From: Thermomonas alba
GTDB taxonomy: Bacteria; Pseudomonadota; Gammaproteobacteria; Xanthomonadales; Xanthomonadaceae
Assembly: GCF_022419205.1 (NCBI RefSeq)
Contig: NZ_JAJOZU010000004.1
Coordinates: forward strand, 132,995 to 196,994
Direction of reading: 5' to 3'
Length of the DNA stretch: 64,000 bases
Under the pieces are notes generated by a model. That model was not told where the DNA came from and ran no database searches. It saw only the letters and a program-made list of their open reading frames with translations. Below, one piece after another: positions 20,160-31,415 of this stretch (positions are counted from its first letter, which is position 1; every line of letters starts with the position of its first letter). The position numbers and the translations under genes were made by a program.

Positions 20160-21899
20160 GTGTCCGACGCCCCCGCTACCCACGACGCGCCCGCGCGCAC
20201 CGACTTCATCCGTCAGATCGTCCGCGACGATTTGGCCTGCGGCAAGCACACCGCGATCAAGACCCGCTTTCCGCCGGAACCCAACGGCTACCTGCACATC
20301 GGCCATGCCAAGGCGATCTGCCTGGATTTTGGCATCGCCGCGGAGTTCGGCGGCACCTGCAACCTGCGCCTGGACGACACCAACCCGGCCAAGGAAGACC
20401 CCGAATACGTGCGCGCCATTCAGGACGACGTGCGCTGGCTGGGGTTCGAGTGGGCCAGCCTGCGCCACGCCTCGGATTATTTCGAGGTGTTCTATCTCGC
20501 TGCCGAGAAGCTGATCCGCCAGGGTGATGCGTACGTATGCGACCTCAGCCCCGAACAGGTGCGCGCCTACCGCGGCACCCTGACCGAGCCCGGCCGCGAG
20601 TCTCCCTACCGCAACCGCAGCGTGGAGGAAAACCTGGACCTGTTCCGGCGCATGCGCGCGGGCGAGTTCCCGGACGGCGCGCGCACCCTGCGCGCGAAGA
20701 TCGACATGGCCAGCGGCAACATCAATCTGCGCGACCCGGCGCTGTACCGGATCAAGCACGTGCCGCACCAGAACACGGGCGATGCTTGGTGCATCTATCC
20801 GATGTACGACTTCGCGCACTCGCTCAGCGATGCGATCGAAGGCATCACCCATTCGCTGTGCACGCTGGAGTTCGAAGACCACCGCCCGCTGTACGACTGG
20901 TGCGTGGACAAGGTGGACCTGGCGCACAACCCCGAGCTGCTGGCGCCGCTGCTCGCCAAGGGCCTGCCGCTGGAAGCCGGGAAACCCCGCCAGATCGAGT
21001 TCTCGCGCCTGAACTTCAACTACCTGGTGATGAGCAAGCGCAAGCTGCTGGCGCTGGTCGAAGAAGGCCTGGTCGATGGCTGGGACGACCCGCGCATGCC
21101 GACCCTGCAGGGCATTCGCCGCCGCGGCTATACCCCGTCGGCGCTGAAGCTGATGGTCGAGCGCGTGGGCATCAGCAAGCAGAACTCGCTGCTGGACATC
21201 TCCGTCCTCGAAGGCGCCCTGCGCGACGACCTGGATGCGCACGCACCGCGGCGGATGGCCGTGATCGATCCGATCAAGCTGGTGCTCACCAATCTCCCCG
21301 AGACGCACGAAGAATGGCTGCGCTTTGCCAACCATCCGAAAGACGCAAGCCAGGGTGAGCGCATGCTGCCGTTCTCGCGCGAGCTGTGGATCGAGCGCGA
21401 GGACTTCGCAGAAGCGCCACCTCCCGGCTTCAAGCGTCTGACCGTGGGCGGCGAAGTGCGCCTGCGCGGCGCCGGCATCGTGCGCTGCGATGCGGTGGTG
21501 AAGGACGCCAGCGGCGAGATCGTCGAACTGCACGGCACGCTCGATCCCGCCTCGCGCCCGGGCATGGAGGGCGCCAACCGCAAGGTGAAGGGCACCATCC
21601 ACTGGGTCAGTGCCCGCCATGCGGTGGCTGCGCAGGTGCGCCTGTACGATCGCCTGTTCACGGTACCAAACCCGGACACTGCCGAGGACGGCAAGACCTA
21701 CCGCGACTACCTCAACCCCGACTCGCGCCGCGTGGTCGCCGGCTACGTCGAGCCCGCCGCGGCCCAGGCCGCGCCGGAAACCAGCTTCCAGTTCGAACGC
21801 CTGGGCTATTTCGTCGCCGATCGCTATGACCACACGCCGGACAAGCCGGTCTTCAACCGCAGCGTGACCCTGCGCGACACCTGGTCCCAGAAGGGCTGA
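20160..21899 (+). CDS. glnS: Glutaminyl-tRNA synthetase
   Basis: 579 residues starting at GTG 20160 ([21 protein letters not shown]); the open frame runs further upstream but the sequence before the GTG is not protein-like. Class I synthetase with the HIGH motif in [16 protein letters not shown], the KMSKS equivalent [11 protein letters not shown], and the GlnRS-specific [14 protein letters not shown] and VHQNTGDAW-type segment ([19 protein letters not shown]). The two C-terminal beta-barrel anticodon domains are complete. It charges tRNA-Gln with glutamine, so the organism does not rely only on the GatCAB route for Gln-tRNA. Confidence 0.97.
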   Translation: MSDAPATHDAPARTDFIRQIVRDDLACGKHTAIKTRFPPEPNGYLHIGHAKAICLDFGIAAEFGGTCNLRLDDTNPAKEDPEYVRAIQDDVRWLGFEWASLRHASDYFEVFYLAAEKLIRQGDAYVCDLSPEQVRAYRGTLTEPGRESPYRNRSVEENLDLFRRMRAGEFPDGARTLRAKIDMASGNINLRDPALYRIKHVPHQNTGDAWCIYPMYDFAHSLSDAIEGITHSLCTLEFEDHRPLYDWCVDKVDLAHNPELLAPLLAKGLPLEAGKPRQIEFSRLNFNYLVMSKRKLLALVEEGLVDGWDDPRMPTLQGIRRRGYTPSALKLMVERVGISKQNSLLDISVLEGALRDDLDAHAPRRMAVIDPIKLVLTNLPETHEEWLRFANHPKDASQGERMLPFSRELWIEREDFAEAPPPGFKRLTVGGEVRLRGAGIVRCDAVVKDASGEIVELHGTLDPASRPGMEGANRKVKGTIHWVSARHAVAAQVRLYDRLFTVPNPDTAEDGKTYRDYLNPDSRRVVAGYVEPAAAQAAPETSFQFERLGYFVADRYDHTPDKPVFNRSVTLRDTWSQKG

Positions 21900-21903
21900 C
21901 GCG

Positions 21904-22473
21904 ATGCCGATGCCCCTGCCCGTGCAACTGCACCTCACCCTGCCCGTGTGGGTGATGGAGCTGAATCTTGCCGGCCGCGATTTCAGCACTGATGCAGCCA
22001 AGGTGGCTTTCGCCATCGAGCTGTCGCGTCTCAACGTGGAGCGCCAGAGCGGCGGCCCGTTCGGCGCCGCGGTGTTCGGCCCGCAGCATCAGCTGATCGC
22101 GGTCGGAGTGAACCGGGTAGTGCGCCAGAGCTGCTCGGTGGCACACGCCGAAATGATGGCCTACATGCTGGCGCAGCAGCGCCTGCAGCAGTTCCGGCTG
22201 AACGCGCTGGGCGGCCCGGTGACGCTGGCGACCTCGGCGCAACCCTGCTGCCAGTGCTATGGCGCTACGATCTGGGCGGGCATCGACCGCCTGCTGATTG
22301 GCGCGCGCGCCGAGGACGTGATGGCGCTGACTGCGTTCGACGAAGGTCCGCTGCCGGCGGACTGGATGGGCGAGCTCGCGCGCCGCGGTATCGAAGTCGT
22401 GCGGGATGTCGAACGCGAGGCGGCGTGCGCAGTGCTGAGAGCCTATGGCGAGCTGGGCGGGCCAACCTATTGA
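21904..22473 (+). CDS. Nucleoside/guanine deaminase-like protein (CDA superfamily)
   Basis: 189 residues with the zinc-dependent deaminase signature: HAEMMAYM (His ligand and catalytic Glu) and QPCCQCYGATIW (PCxxC with two Cys ligands), plus RQSGGPFGAAVF near the start as in guanine and tRNA-adenosine deaminases. The substrate could be guanine or a related base; TadA is unlikely because the spacing and C terminus differ. It begins 4 bp after glnS and overlaps rlmM by 29 bp. Confidence 0.8.
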   Translation: MPMPLPVQLHLTLPVWVMELNLAGRDFSTDAAKVAFAIELSRLNVERQSGGPFGAAVFGPQHQLIAVGVNRVVRQSCSVAHAEMMAYMLAQQRLQQFRLNALGGPVTLATSAQPCCQCYGATIWAGIDRLLIGARAEDVMALTAFDEGPLPADWMGELARRGIEVVRDVEREAACAVLRAYGELGGPTY

Positions 22474-23512
22474 CGGCCTGCTCGGCTACTGCCGCCAGGG
22501 CTTCGAGCCAGAGCTGGCGGCAGAGCTGACCGAACGCGCGAGCGCGGCAGGACTGGCCGGCTATGCGCGCACCGCGCGCGACAGCGGCTACGCCGTGTTC
22601 GCCTGCGCGGAGGCCGCCGCGCTCGATCGCGCGTTGCCTTTCTCCACCCTGATCTTCGCACGCCAGAAGCTGCGCCTGCTCGCCGAACTGCGAGATCTGG
22701 ACCCGCGCGACCGCATCACGCCGATGCTGCAGGCCCTGCAAGGGCAGCCCCGGTTCGGCACGCTGGTGATGGAACACCCCGACAGCGATGCGGGCAAGCC
22801 GCTCGCCGGGCTCGCGCGCAGCCTCGGCAACGCCCTGCGCCCGGCGCTGCGCAAGGCCGTCCTGCTCGGTGCGCAGGACGACCCGCGCCTGCCGCGCCTG
22901 CACGTCTGCCTGGTCGCCGGCGACCACGCCTTCCTCGCCCGCAGCCTGCCCGCCGACAGCGCGCCGTGGCCACTGGGCATCCCGCGCCTGCGCATGCACC
23001 CGGACGCGCCCTCGCGCTCGGCGCTGAAGCTGGAGGAGGCGCTGCTGGTGCTGCTGACCGATGCGGAGCGCGCGCGTCTGCTGCACGAGGGCATGCGTGC
23101 CGCCGACCTCGGCGCCGCCCCCGGCGGCTGGACCTGGGTGCTGACCCGCCACGGCTTGCGCGTCACCGCGATCGACAACGGCCCGCTGCGCCCGCACGTG
23201 CTGGACACCGGCATGGTGCAGCACCTGCGCGCCGACGGCTTCACCTGGCAGCCGCCGCAGCCGCTGGACTGGATGGTCTGCGACATGGTGGAACAGCCGC
23301 GCCGGGTGGCCGAACGGATGGCGACCTGGCTGCGCGAGGGCTGGTGCCGGCAGGCGATCTTCAACCTCAAGCTACCGATGAAAAAGCGCTGGCAGGAAAC
23401 CCAGTCCTGTCTGGAGCGGTTCGCGCGGCAGGCGGGCCGACCGCTGACCCTCCGCGCCCGCCAGCTCTACCACGACCGCGAGGAAATCACGGTGCTGGCG
23501 CTGCCGGCCTGA
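22445..23512 (+). CDS. rlmM: 23S rRNA (cytidine-2498 2'-O) methyltransferase
   Basis: 355 residues. An N-terminal THUMP-like part begins near GLLGYCRQGFEPELAAEL, and a Rossmann methyltransferase domain follows with SAM-binding ADLGAAPGGWTW. The SALKLEEAL, DNGPL, MVCDMVEQP and FNLKLPMKKRW segments supply the RlmM/FtsJ-type catalytic K-D-K set. It methylates C2498 of 23S rRNA. The ATG at 22445 lies inside the 3' end of the deaminase gene (29-bp overlap), so the two are probably co-translated. Confidence 0.93.
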   Translation: MASWAGQPIDGLLGYCRQGFEPELAAELTERASAAGLAGYARTARDSGYAVFACAEAAALDRALPFSTLIFARQKLRLLAELRDLDPRDRITPMLQALQGQPRFGTLVMEHPDSDAGKPLAGLARSLGNALRPALRKAVLLGAQDDPRLPRLHVCLVAGDHAFLARSLPADSAPWPLGIPRLRMHPDAPSRSALKLEEALLVLLTDAERARLLHEGMRAADLGAAPGGWTWVLTRHGLRVTAIDNGPLRPHVLDTGMVQHLRADGFTWQPPQPLDWMVCDMVEQPRRVAERMATWLREGWCRQAIFNLKLPMKKRWQETQSCLERFARQAGRPLTLRARQLYHDREEITVLALPA

Positions 23513-23568
23513 CCGCCGCGCGGCATCCGGGCTAGGCTTCGACTTCCCAGGCACCCTGCACATCCACC

Positions 23569-24192
23569 ATGACCCCACTCCGCTATCTGGCACTCGGCGA
23601 TTCCTACACCATCGGCGAAGGCATCGCCGCAGACGGCCGTTGGCCGCTGCAACTGGCCGCAGGACTGCGCGCGGCGGGCATCGCGATCGCCGAGCCGCGC
23701 ATCCTCGCCACCACCGGCTGGACCACCGACGAACTCTCCGCGGCGATGGATGCAGCCGAGCCCTTGGGACAGTGGGACTTCGTCTCGCTGCTGATCGGCG
23801 TGAACAACCAGTACCGCGGCCTGCCGCTGGCGGAGTACGCGCGCAGCTTCGACGCCCTGCTGGCGCGCGCGACCGCGCTGGCCGGTGGACGCGCGGGGCG
23901 GGTGCTGGCGCTGTCGATCCCGGACTGGGGCGTGACCCCGTTCGCCCGCCGCGAGCTGCGCAGCCCGCGCCGGATCGCCGCCGAACTGGATGCCTACAAC
24001 GCCAGCGCCGGCGAACGATGCCGCGCGCGCGGCATCGCCTTCGTGGACATCACCGGAATCAGCCGCGACGGCGGCGACGCCCCGTCGATGCTGGCCGATG
24101 ACGGCCTGCACCCCTCGGCCACACAGTACGCGCGCTGGGTCGAGGCCGCGCTGCCGGTGGCGCACGCCCTGCTGGCCGACGCCGCGTCCTGA
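23569..24192 (+). CDS. SGNH/GDSL-family hydrolase
   Basis: 207 residues. Block I is YLALGDSYTIGEGI (Ser nucleophile), the GNxND-like block III reads LIGVNNQYRG, and block V gives DGLHPSATQYARW (Asp/His). No signal peptide is seen, so it is likely cytoplasmic, unlike secreted GDSL lipases. Possible substrates are short acyl or acetyl esters; TAP/TesA-type specificity cannot be set from sequence. It begins 56 bp after rlmM. Confidence 0.82.
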   Translation: MTPLRYLALGDSYTIGEGIAADGRWPLQLAAGLRAAGIAIAEPRILATTGWTTDELSAAMDAAEPLGQWDFVSLLIGVNNQYRGLPLAEYARSFDALLARATALAGGRAGRVLALSIPDWGVTPFARRELRSPRRIAAELDAYNASAGERCRARGIAFVDITGISRDGGDAPSMLADDGLHPSATQYARWVEAALPVAHALLADAAS

Positions 24193-24277
24193 AAACCGCC
24201 TGCGCCTGATCGCGATCAACCGATCATGCACTGCGCGCGGCGTAGAATGGCGCTCCCCACTTTCGTGAATCCCTGCG

Positions 24278-25201
24278 ATGTCCCTCGACCCTGCCCTGCG
24301 CGCCCGCATCGATGCCCTGCTGGCCGCCCATCCCGTGGTGCTGTTCATGAAGGGCAGCCCGAACGCGCCGCAGTGCGGCTTCTCGGCCAAGGCCGTCGAT
24401 GCGCTGGACGCCGTCGGCGCCACCTACGCGCACGTGGACGTGCTGGCCGACCCCGAGATCCGCGAGGGCATCAAGGCCTACGGCGACTGGCCGACCATTC
24501 CGCAGCTGTACATCCGCGGCGAGCTGGTGGGCGGCGCGGACATCCTCCAGCAGATGGCGGCCAGCGGCGAGCTGCATGCCGCGCTGGGCCTGCCCGCGCC
24601 CGACCGCACGCCGCCACGCCTGCACATCACTCCGGCGGCGGCGCGCATGCTGCAGCAGGCTCTTGCCGATGCCGGCGAGGGCTATGCGCTGCAAATCGAC
24701 GTGGACAAGGCGTTCAAAACACGCCTGCAGCTGGCGCCCGTGGACCCGGCCGCCATCGCCTGCGAGGAAGCCGGCATCCGCGCCCAGTTCACCCTTGCGA
24801 GCGCGCGCCGCGCCGACGGCATGCGCATCGACTGGGTGGAAGACGCGCGCGGCAAGGGCCTGGTGGTCGACAACCCGAACGCGCCGCCGAAGGTGCAGTC
24901 GCTGACCCCGGCCCAGGCCGCCGAGCGGGTGCGCGCCGGCACCCTGGTGCTGGTGGACGTGCGCCCGCTGGATGAGCGTCTGCTGGCCGAGGCGCCGGTG
25001 CCCTACCGCCACCTCGACCACGGCGTGGCCGCGCTGGAGGCGCTGCCGAAGGACACCGCGCTGGCCTTCCTGTGCCACAGCGGCGGCCGCAGCGCACAGG
25101 CGGCGGAGCACTTCCGCGCGCTGGGATTCACCTCGGTCTTCAATGTCGAGGGCGGCATCTCCGCGTGGGCGCTGTACGACCCCACCCTGCCGCGCTACTG
25201 A
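24278..25201 (+). CDS. Monothiol glutaredoxin - A-type-like - rhodanese fusion protein
   Basis: 307 residues with three domains. Residues 1-105 are a CGFS-type monothiol glutaredoxin (Grx4/GrxD): PQCGFSAK with C33, and WPTIPQLYIRGELVGGADI. Residues ~110-210 resemble an A-type (IscA/HesB) Fe-S carrier, LHITPAAARMLQQAL through VVDNPNAPPKV, but the cysteine ligands are absent where A-type proteins have CGxG/GCG. Residues ~215-307 are a rhodanese domain with the active cysteine C266 in LCHSGGRSAQAA. Such fusions occur in Xanthomonadaceae. A role in Fe-S trafficking or sulfur transfer is likely but not shown here. Confidence 0.88.
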   Translation: MSLDPALRARIDALLAAHPVVLFMKGSPNAPQCGFSAKAVDALDAVGATYAHVDVLADPEIREGIKAYGDWPTIPQLYIRGELVGGADILQQMAASGELHAALGLPAPDRTPPRLHITPAAARMLQQALADAGEGYALQIDVDKAFKTRLQLAPVDPAAIACEEAGIRAQFTLASARRADGMRIDWVEDARGKGLVVDNPNAPPKVQSLTPAQAAERVRAGTLVLVDVRPLDERLLAEAPVPYRHLDHGVAALEALPKDTALAFLCHSGGRSAQAAEHFRALGFTSVFNVEGGISAWALYDPTLPRY

Positions 25202-25244
25202 TCACCGACCGGACACGTCGCCCGGCAGGTCCGGGGCCGATGGC

Positions 25245-25613
25245 TCAGAACCCGCCGCCCGCGTCCAGCCACGCCTGCTCGCGGGGCGTGTTGGTCCGGC
25301 CCAGCGCCGCGTTGCGGTGGGGGAATCGGCCGAAGCGCGCGATCACGTCGCGATGGGCGACGGCGTAGCCCAGCAGGTCGGGATCGCCCAGCGCGGTGAA
25401 CAGTTCCACCGCGCGCTGCTGGTCGGCCATCGTCTCGGAATGCTCGAACGGCAGGTAGAAGAAGAACCGCAGCGCCGGCTCGGCCTGCGCATCGAAGCCG
25501 GCCTCGATGGCACGGCTGGCGAAATGCAGCGCCAGCGGATCGGTGGCGAAGGCGTGGCCGCTGCCGAACCACTTGCCCCTGCCGGCCTTTCGCCAGAACG
25601 CAAGCAGGTCCAT
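25245..25613 (-). CDS. DUF924-family protein, internally shortened
   Basis: 122 residues. The C-terminal two thirds match DUF924 well: FATDPLALHFASRAI, LRFFFYLPFEHSE, and HRDVIARFGRFPHRNAALGR. Family members of about 185 residues carry a further ~60 residues between the N-terminal FWxxAGxxKWF and HAFATDPLA, including the conserved DQFPRN motif. Here FWRKAGRGKWFGSG runs straight into HAFATDPLA, so that part is missing without a frame change. It may be a decaying or minimal version. It lies 14 bp after the AMP nucleosidase gene on the same strand. Confidence 0.7.
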   Translation of the reverse strand: MDLLAFWRKAGRGKWFGSGHAFATDPLALHFASRAIEAGFDAQAEPALRFFFYLPFEHSETMADQQRAVELFTALGDPDLLGYAVAHRDVIARFGRFPHRNAALGRTNTPREQAWLDAGGGF

Positions 25614-25627
25614 GGCGACGCTGCGGT

Positions 25628-26404
25628 TCACTCGTCGAACCGCAGGTGGCGCACCGACTTGCCGTTGCGGCGGATCAGCTTCAGCGCCTCGATCCCGACC
25701 TTGATGTGGCTTTGCACGAACTCGGCCGACACTTTGGCATCGCTGGCCTCGGTCTTCACGCCTTCCGGGATCATCGGCTGATCCGACACCAGCAGCAGCG
25801 CGCCGCAGGGGATGCGGTTGGCGAACCCGGCGGCGAACACGGTGGCGGTCTCCATGTCGATCGCCATGCAGCGCATCGCACGCAGCTTGCGCTTGAACTC
25901 GTCGTCGTGCTCCCACACCCGGCGGTTGGTGGTGAACACGGTGCCGGTCCAATAGTCCAGCTCGTGGTCGCGGATGGTGGTGGAAATCACCCGTTGCAAC
26001 GCGAATGCCGGCAGCGCCGGCACTTCCGGCGGCAGGTAGTCGTTGCTGGTGCCTTCACCGCGGATCGCCGCGATCGGCAGGATCAGATCACCGAGCTTGT
26101 TCTTGCGCTTGAGGCCGCCGCATTTGCCCAGAAACAGCACGGCCTTGGGCGCGATCGCCGACAGCAGATCCATGATGGTCGCCGCGTTCGGGCTGCCCAT
26201 GCCGAAGTTGATCATGGTGATGCCGTCGGCGGTGGCGCTGGGCATCGGGCGGTCGGTGCCGACGATCGGCGCGCCGGTCATCTCGGCGAAATGCTGCAGA
26301 TAGCCGCCAAAGTTGGTGAGCAGGATGTGCTGGCCGAACTGATCCAGCGGCACGCCGGTGTAGCGCGGCAGCCAGTTGTGGACGATGTCTTGCTTGGTGT
26401 GCAT
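25628..26404 (-). CDS. amn: AMP nucleosidase (short form)
   Basis: 258 residues; nucleoside-phosphorylase fold enzyme that splits AMP to adenine and ribose 5-phosphate. Motifs include MINFGMGSPNAATIMDLL, FLGKCGGLKRKNKLGD, YLPPEVPALPAFALQ, and MAIDMETATVFAAGF with the following LLLVSDQPMIPEGVK. E. coli Amn has an extra N-terminal regulatory domain of about 180 residues; this short form contains only the catalytic domain, as in several Xanthomonadaceae and Bacteroidetes. The ATG at 26404 gives the standard MHTKQDIVHNWLPRYTG start. Confidence 0.9.
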   Translation of the reverse strand: MHTKQDIVHNWLPRYTGVPLDQFGQHILLTNFGGYLQHFAEMTGAPIVGTDRPMPSATADGITMINFGMGSPNAATIMDLLSAIAPKAVLFLGKCGGLKRKNKLGDLILPIAAIRGEGTSNDYLPPEVPALPAFALQRVISTTIRDHELDYWTGTVFTTNRRVWEHDDEFKRKLRAMRCMAIDMETATVFAAGFANRIPCGALLLVSDQPMIPEGVKTEASDAKVSAEFVQSHIKVGIEALKLIRRNGKSVRHLRFDE

Positions 26405-26534
26405 GGAAATCCTCTGGGTTTTCGCGATTCTACGGCGACCAACCAAGACGGGCATGACCTCGGACACATGGCACACGCGGACACCAGACGGTAGCGTGCG
26501 GTCACCGGCATTCAACCGCCCTGGGGACCCCATC

Positions 26535-27913
<1,379 letters not shown>

Positions 27914-27917
<4 letters not shown>

Positions 27918-29206
27918 ACGCTCGCCATCGTCTATTCGCCACTGCCGCGGCGCTGCTGCTGGCCACACTGCCGGCCACCGCGCAGGACCTGCTGATCCGC
28001 AACGCCACCGTGCACACGGTGACCGCACGCGGCACCCTGCGCAATACCGACGTACTGGTGAAGAACGGCCGCATCGCCGCGGTCGGCCAGGGCCTGCAGG
28101 CCGGCGGCGTGGCCGTGGTCGATGCCCAGGGCGCGCCGCTGACGCCGGCCCTGTTCGGCGGCATCAACGACATCGGCCTGGAGGAAGTCTCGGGCGAGTC
28201 GTCCACGGTGGATGCCAGCCTTGCGCTCGGCGCGAATGCCGCCGACATGCGGGTGCGCCCGGAGTTCGATGTCACCCTCGCCTACAACCCCGACTCGGTG
28301 CTGGTGCCGGTGGCGCGGGTGGAAGGGATTGGCTGGACGCTGCTGTCGGCGGGCAGCAAGCCTGGAGGCTCGCTGATCGGCGGCCAGGGCGGCGTAGTGC
28401 GGCTGGACGGCAGCCTCGACGCGGTCGGCCCGCGCGCGCTGTTCATCACCCTCGGCGGCGACGGTGCCGGCCTCAGCGGCAGCTCGCGCGCCGCGCAGTG
28501 GATGCTGCTGGACCAGCTGGTGGACGAGCTGCACGGACGCATCCCGCAGGATTCGCAGTTCGCCCTGCTCACGCCGGCCGGCCGCGCCACGCTGGCCAAG
28601 TACATCGGTGGTGGCGGGCGGGTGCTGGTGCGGGTGCAGCGCGCGGCCGACATCCTCCGCCTGCTGCGCTGGGCCCGGCAGCGCGACGTGCGCATCGCGA
28701 TCGTCGGCGGCGCGGAAGCATGGAAAGTCGCGCCGCAGCTGGCCGCCGCGGGCGTGCCGGTGTTCGTGGACGCGCTGGCCAACCTGCCATCCGACTTCGA
28801 CGAGATCGGCGCCACCCTGGAAAACGCCGCGCGGCTGCACGCGGCCGGGGTGCGGGTGTCGTTCTTCCAGGGCCGCGATGCCTCGCACAACGCACGCAAG
28901 ATCCGCCAACTGGCCGGCAATGCCGTGGCCAACGGACTGCCGTGGGATGCGGCGCTGGCCGGGCTGACCACGGTGCCTGCCGAGGTGCTGGGCGTGGGCG
29001 ATGCGGTGGGCAACGCCATCGCGCCGGGCCAGCGCGCCGACCTGGTGCTGTGGTCGGGCGACCCGCTGGACGTGGCCAGCGTGGCGCGCCAGGTGTGGCT
29101 GGATGGCCGCGCGATCCCGATGCGCAGCCGCCAGACCGAACTGCGCGACCGCTACCTGCGCGCGGATGAGGGCCTGCCGCGGGCCTACCCTGCATCAGCC
29201 CGCTGA
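27914..29206 (+). CDS. Amidohydrolase-like exported protein lacking metal ligands
   Basis: 430 residues with a signal peptide (LFATAAALLLATLPATAQ). The fold and order of segments follow the preceding amidohydrolase, yet every metal-binding position is changed. TPALFGGINDIGLE replaces the TPGIIDIHSHLG HxH motif, VLVRVQRAADIL replaces HIHCYRADEM, IAIVGGAEAWK replaces ISAFHHGVEAYK, and VSFFQGRDAS replaces CAIVHSDSE. The C-terminal ADLVLWSGDPLD is kept. It is probably a non-catalytic partner (pseudoenzyme) or uses a different chemistry. The ATGA overlap with the catalytic paralogue suggests a fixed-ratio complex. Confidence 0.85.
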
Positions 29207-29313
29207 GACGGCAAGATCGCCCGGCAAGGAAGTGCGAGCCGCGTCGCACAATGCACGCGGCCGCGACTTGCGGTAGTTTCACGCCATTCCAAGCGGAGCC
29301 AAGAGGGGGATCC

Positions 29314-30255
29314 ATGCGTATCGGCATCATCGTAGATTCGGCCTGTGACCTGCCGAATGATTTCCTCGAGCGCGAGCACATCACCATCCTCCCGGTGACG
29401 GTGCAGATCGGACAGGCGGTACTGGCCGACGTGCGCAACGAGGAAGCGACCATGAACTTCCTCAGCGGCGAGACCGGCGCGCGCGCGTTCGAGGCCGAGA
29501 CCACGCCGTTCACTGTGCAACAGGTGCACGACCTGTTCCTGAGCAAGCTGGTGCTGGACTACGACTACGTGTTCTGCATCACCACCACCCGCACCCGCAG
29601 CGGCATCCACGACAACGCGGTGCAGGCCAGCTACACCATCCTCAACGACTACAAGCCGGTGCGTGCCGCTTCCGGCAACAACACCCCGTTCATGCTGCGC
29701 GTGATCGACAGCCAGAACGTATTCGCCGCGGTCGGCGTGCCGGTGGTCGAGGCCGTGCGTCTGCGCGCCGCCGGGGAGACCCCGCCGCGCATCCGCGCGG
29801 CGCTGGAGCATCTGGCCCGCCATACCCACGGCTACATGGTGGCACCGGATCTGAACTACCTGCGCAACCGCATCAAGAAGCGCGGCGACAAGAGCGTGAG
29901 CTTCCTCAGCGCCGCGCTGGGCACCGCGCTCGACATCAAGCCGATCCTGCACTGCAACCAGGGCGAAACCGAGCCGGTGGCCAAGGTCAAGGGCTTCGCC
30001 AACGCCAGTGAGCGCCTGTTCGATTTCACTACGCGTCGGGTCAAGGCGGGCCTGCTCTCGCCCACCGTCTGCCTGAGCTACGGCGGGCCGCTGGAAGAGA
30101 TGCGCAAGCTGCCCGGCTACGACCGTCTGCGCGAAGCCTGCGCCGAGCGCAAGGTGGAGGTGTACGAGAGCTTCATGGGCCTGTCGGGGCTGGTGAACGT
30201 CGGCAAGGGCGCGCTGGTGGTGGGCTTTGCATCAGAGCAAGGCGGGTTCGACTGA
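29314..30255 (+). CDS. DegV family fatty-acid-binding protein (FakB-like)
   Basis: 313 residues beginning MRIGIIVDSACDLPNDFL, the DegV N-terminal signature, with ITILPVTVQIG, the TTPFTVQQVHDLF and FCITTTRTRSG segments and IDSQNVFAAVG in the fatty-acid pocket. In Gram-positive bacteria such proteins present fatty acids to the kinase FakA; in Xanthomonadaceae the partner is unclear. AAGAGGGGG lies 3-11 bp before the ATG. No fakA is visible in the window. Confidence 0.85.
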   Translation: MRIGIIVDSACDLPNDFLEREHITILPVTVQIGQAVLADVRNEEATMNFLSGETGARAFEAETTPFTVQQVHDLFLSKLVLDYDYVFCITTTRTRSGIHDNAVQASYTILNDYKPVRAASGNNTPFMLRVIDSQNVFAAVGVPVVEAVRLRAAGETPPRIRAALEHLARHTHGYMVAPDLNYLRNRIKKRGDKSVSFLSAALGTALDIKPILHCNQGETEPVAKVKGFANASERLFDFTTRRVKAGLLSPTVCLSYGGPLEEMRKLPGYDRLREACAERKVEVYESFMGLSGLVNVGKGALVVGFASEQGGFD

Positions 30256-30322
30256 AGTCGCGGCGCCTGCGTGCGCCGTGCTTTATCATTCCGTCGTCAC
30301 AAGAAGCCCAATCACGAGCCCC

Positions 30323-30661
30323 ATGCGCTATCACATCCGTCTGCCCGATCCTGCGGCCGCCCGCGGCGACGATCCTGCTCTCGCGTTTCGTTCGCATGGC
30401 GCGGAAGGCTTTGCGGAAGAGTTGCAGCAGGCGCTGCGCACGCGCGCGCTGTTCGACCGCTGGAACGCAGCGCAGGAAAATCCCGACGATGTCGATCCCG
30501 CCTTGGGCGAAACCGATCCGCAGGCTGTGGTTCACGGCGCGCAGAGCGACCTGCACATCGACCTGACGGTGGACACCACCCTGCCCTCCACCGTATTGCG
30601 CCAGCGCATGCATCTGCTGGCCGGCGACCACTGGCAGCTGCGCGACGTCACCACCGACTGA
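30323..30661 (+). CDS. Hypothetical small cytoplasmic protein
   Basis: 112 residues, acidic, no signal peptide and no membrane segment. The N-terminal MRYHIRLPDPAAARGDDPALAFRS and the C-terminal LRQRMHLLAGDHWQLRD are the most structured-looking parts. I recognise no family with confidence. It lies between degV and a Dph6-like gene (7 bp before the latter), so it is probably expressed with it. Confidence 0.55.
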   Translation: MRYHIRLPDPAAARGDDPALAFRSHGAEGFAEELQQALRTRALFDRWNAAQENPDDVDPALGETDPQAVVHGAQSDLHIDLTVDTTLPSTVLRQRMHLLAGDHWQLRDVTTD

Positions 30662-30668
30662 CACCGGC

Positions 30669-31415
30669 ATGCCCGCCCCGCTCGTCCTGCTGGCCTGGAG
30701 CGGCGGCAAGGATTCCGCCTGGGCCCTGCACGCGCTGCGTCAGGCCGGCGAGGTCGAGGTGGTCGGCCTGCTGACCACCCTCACCGAAGGCTACGATCGC
30801 ATTGCGATGCAGGGCATCCGGCGCGATGTCCTGCACGCGCAGGCGCGCGCCGCCGGCCTGCCGGTGATCGAGGCCTGGATTCCGCAGGCGGCCGACAACG
30901 CCCGCTACGAGGCCAGCTTCGCGGACGCGCTGGCACGCGCGCAGGCGCGCTGGCCGGGGCTGACACAGATCGCCTTCGGCGACCTGTTCCTGGCCGATAT
31001 CCGCCAATGGCGCGAAGCGCTGTGCGCGCGCCTGGGCTGGACACCGCTGTTCCCGCTGTTCGGCCGCGACACCGCGCAGCTTGCGCGCGCGATGCTGGTC
31101 GGCGGTCTGCGCGCGCACCTGTGCTGCGTGGACACCGCCCAACTGGCTGCAGATTTCGCTGGCCGCGCATTCGATGCGGCACTGCTGGGCCTGCTTCCGG
31201 CGGGGGTCGATCCGTGCGGCGAGCGCGGCGAGTTCCACACCTGCGTGCAGGCCGGCCCGATGTTTGCCGCGCCGCTGCCCCTGGAGCGCGGCGATACCGT
31301 GCTGCGCGAGGGCCGCTTCGTCTACACCGACTTCCGGCTCACCGGTGCTGGCAATGGGCCCCATAGGCGAGGCGGCGGCGCACCGATCCCGTCCCCGCCT
31401 TCCTCGCCTCAGTAG
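30669..31415 (+). CDS. Dph6-like ATP-dependent ligase (adenine nucleotide alpha-hydrolase family)
   Basis: 248 residues. It has the PP-loop [49 protein letters not shown] and [14 protein letters not shown], the conserved set of the diphthine-ammonia ligase (Dph6)/MJ0570 family. Bacteria lack diphthamide, so the bacterial substrate is unknown. The normal domain ends around TDFRLTGA; a short proline-rich tail ([16 protein letters not shown]) follows and overlaps the convergent gshA by 7 bp. Confidence 0.82.
   Translation: MPAPLVLLAWSGGKDSAWALHALRQAGEVEVVGLLTTLTEGYDRIAMQGIRRDVLHAQARAAGLPVIEAWIPQAADNARYEASFADALARAQARWPGLTQIAFGDLFLADIRQWREALCARLGWTPLFPLFGRDTAQLARAMLVGGLRAHLCCVDTAQLAADFAGRAFDAALLGLLPAGVDPCGERGEFHTCVQAGPMFAAPLPLERGDTVLREGRFVYTDFRLTGAGNGPHRRGGGAPIPSPPSSPQ

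Noticed and set aside
20136-22034. Long open frame of more than 600 codons antisense to glnS
   Set aside because: It lies opposite a complete, motif-rich GlnRS gene. Long antisense frames are expected at this GC content, and its translation is low-complexity R/A/H/Q with no family motif.
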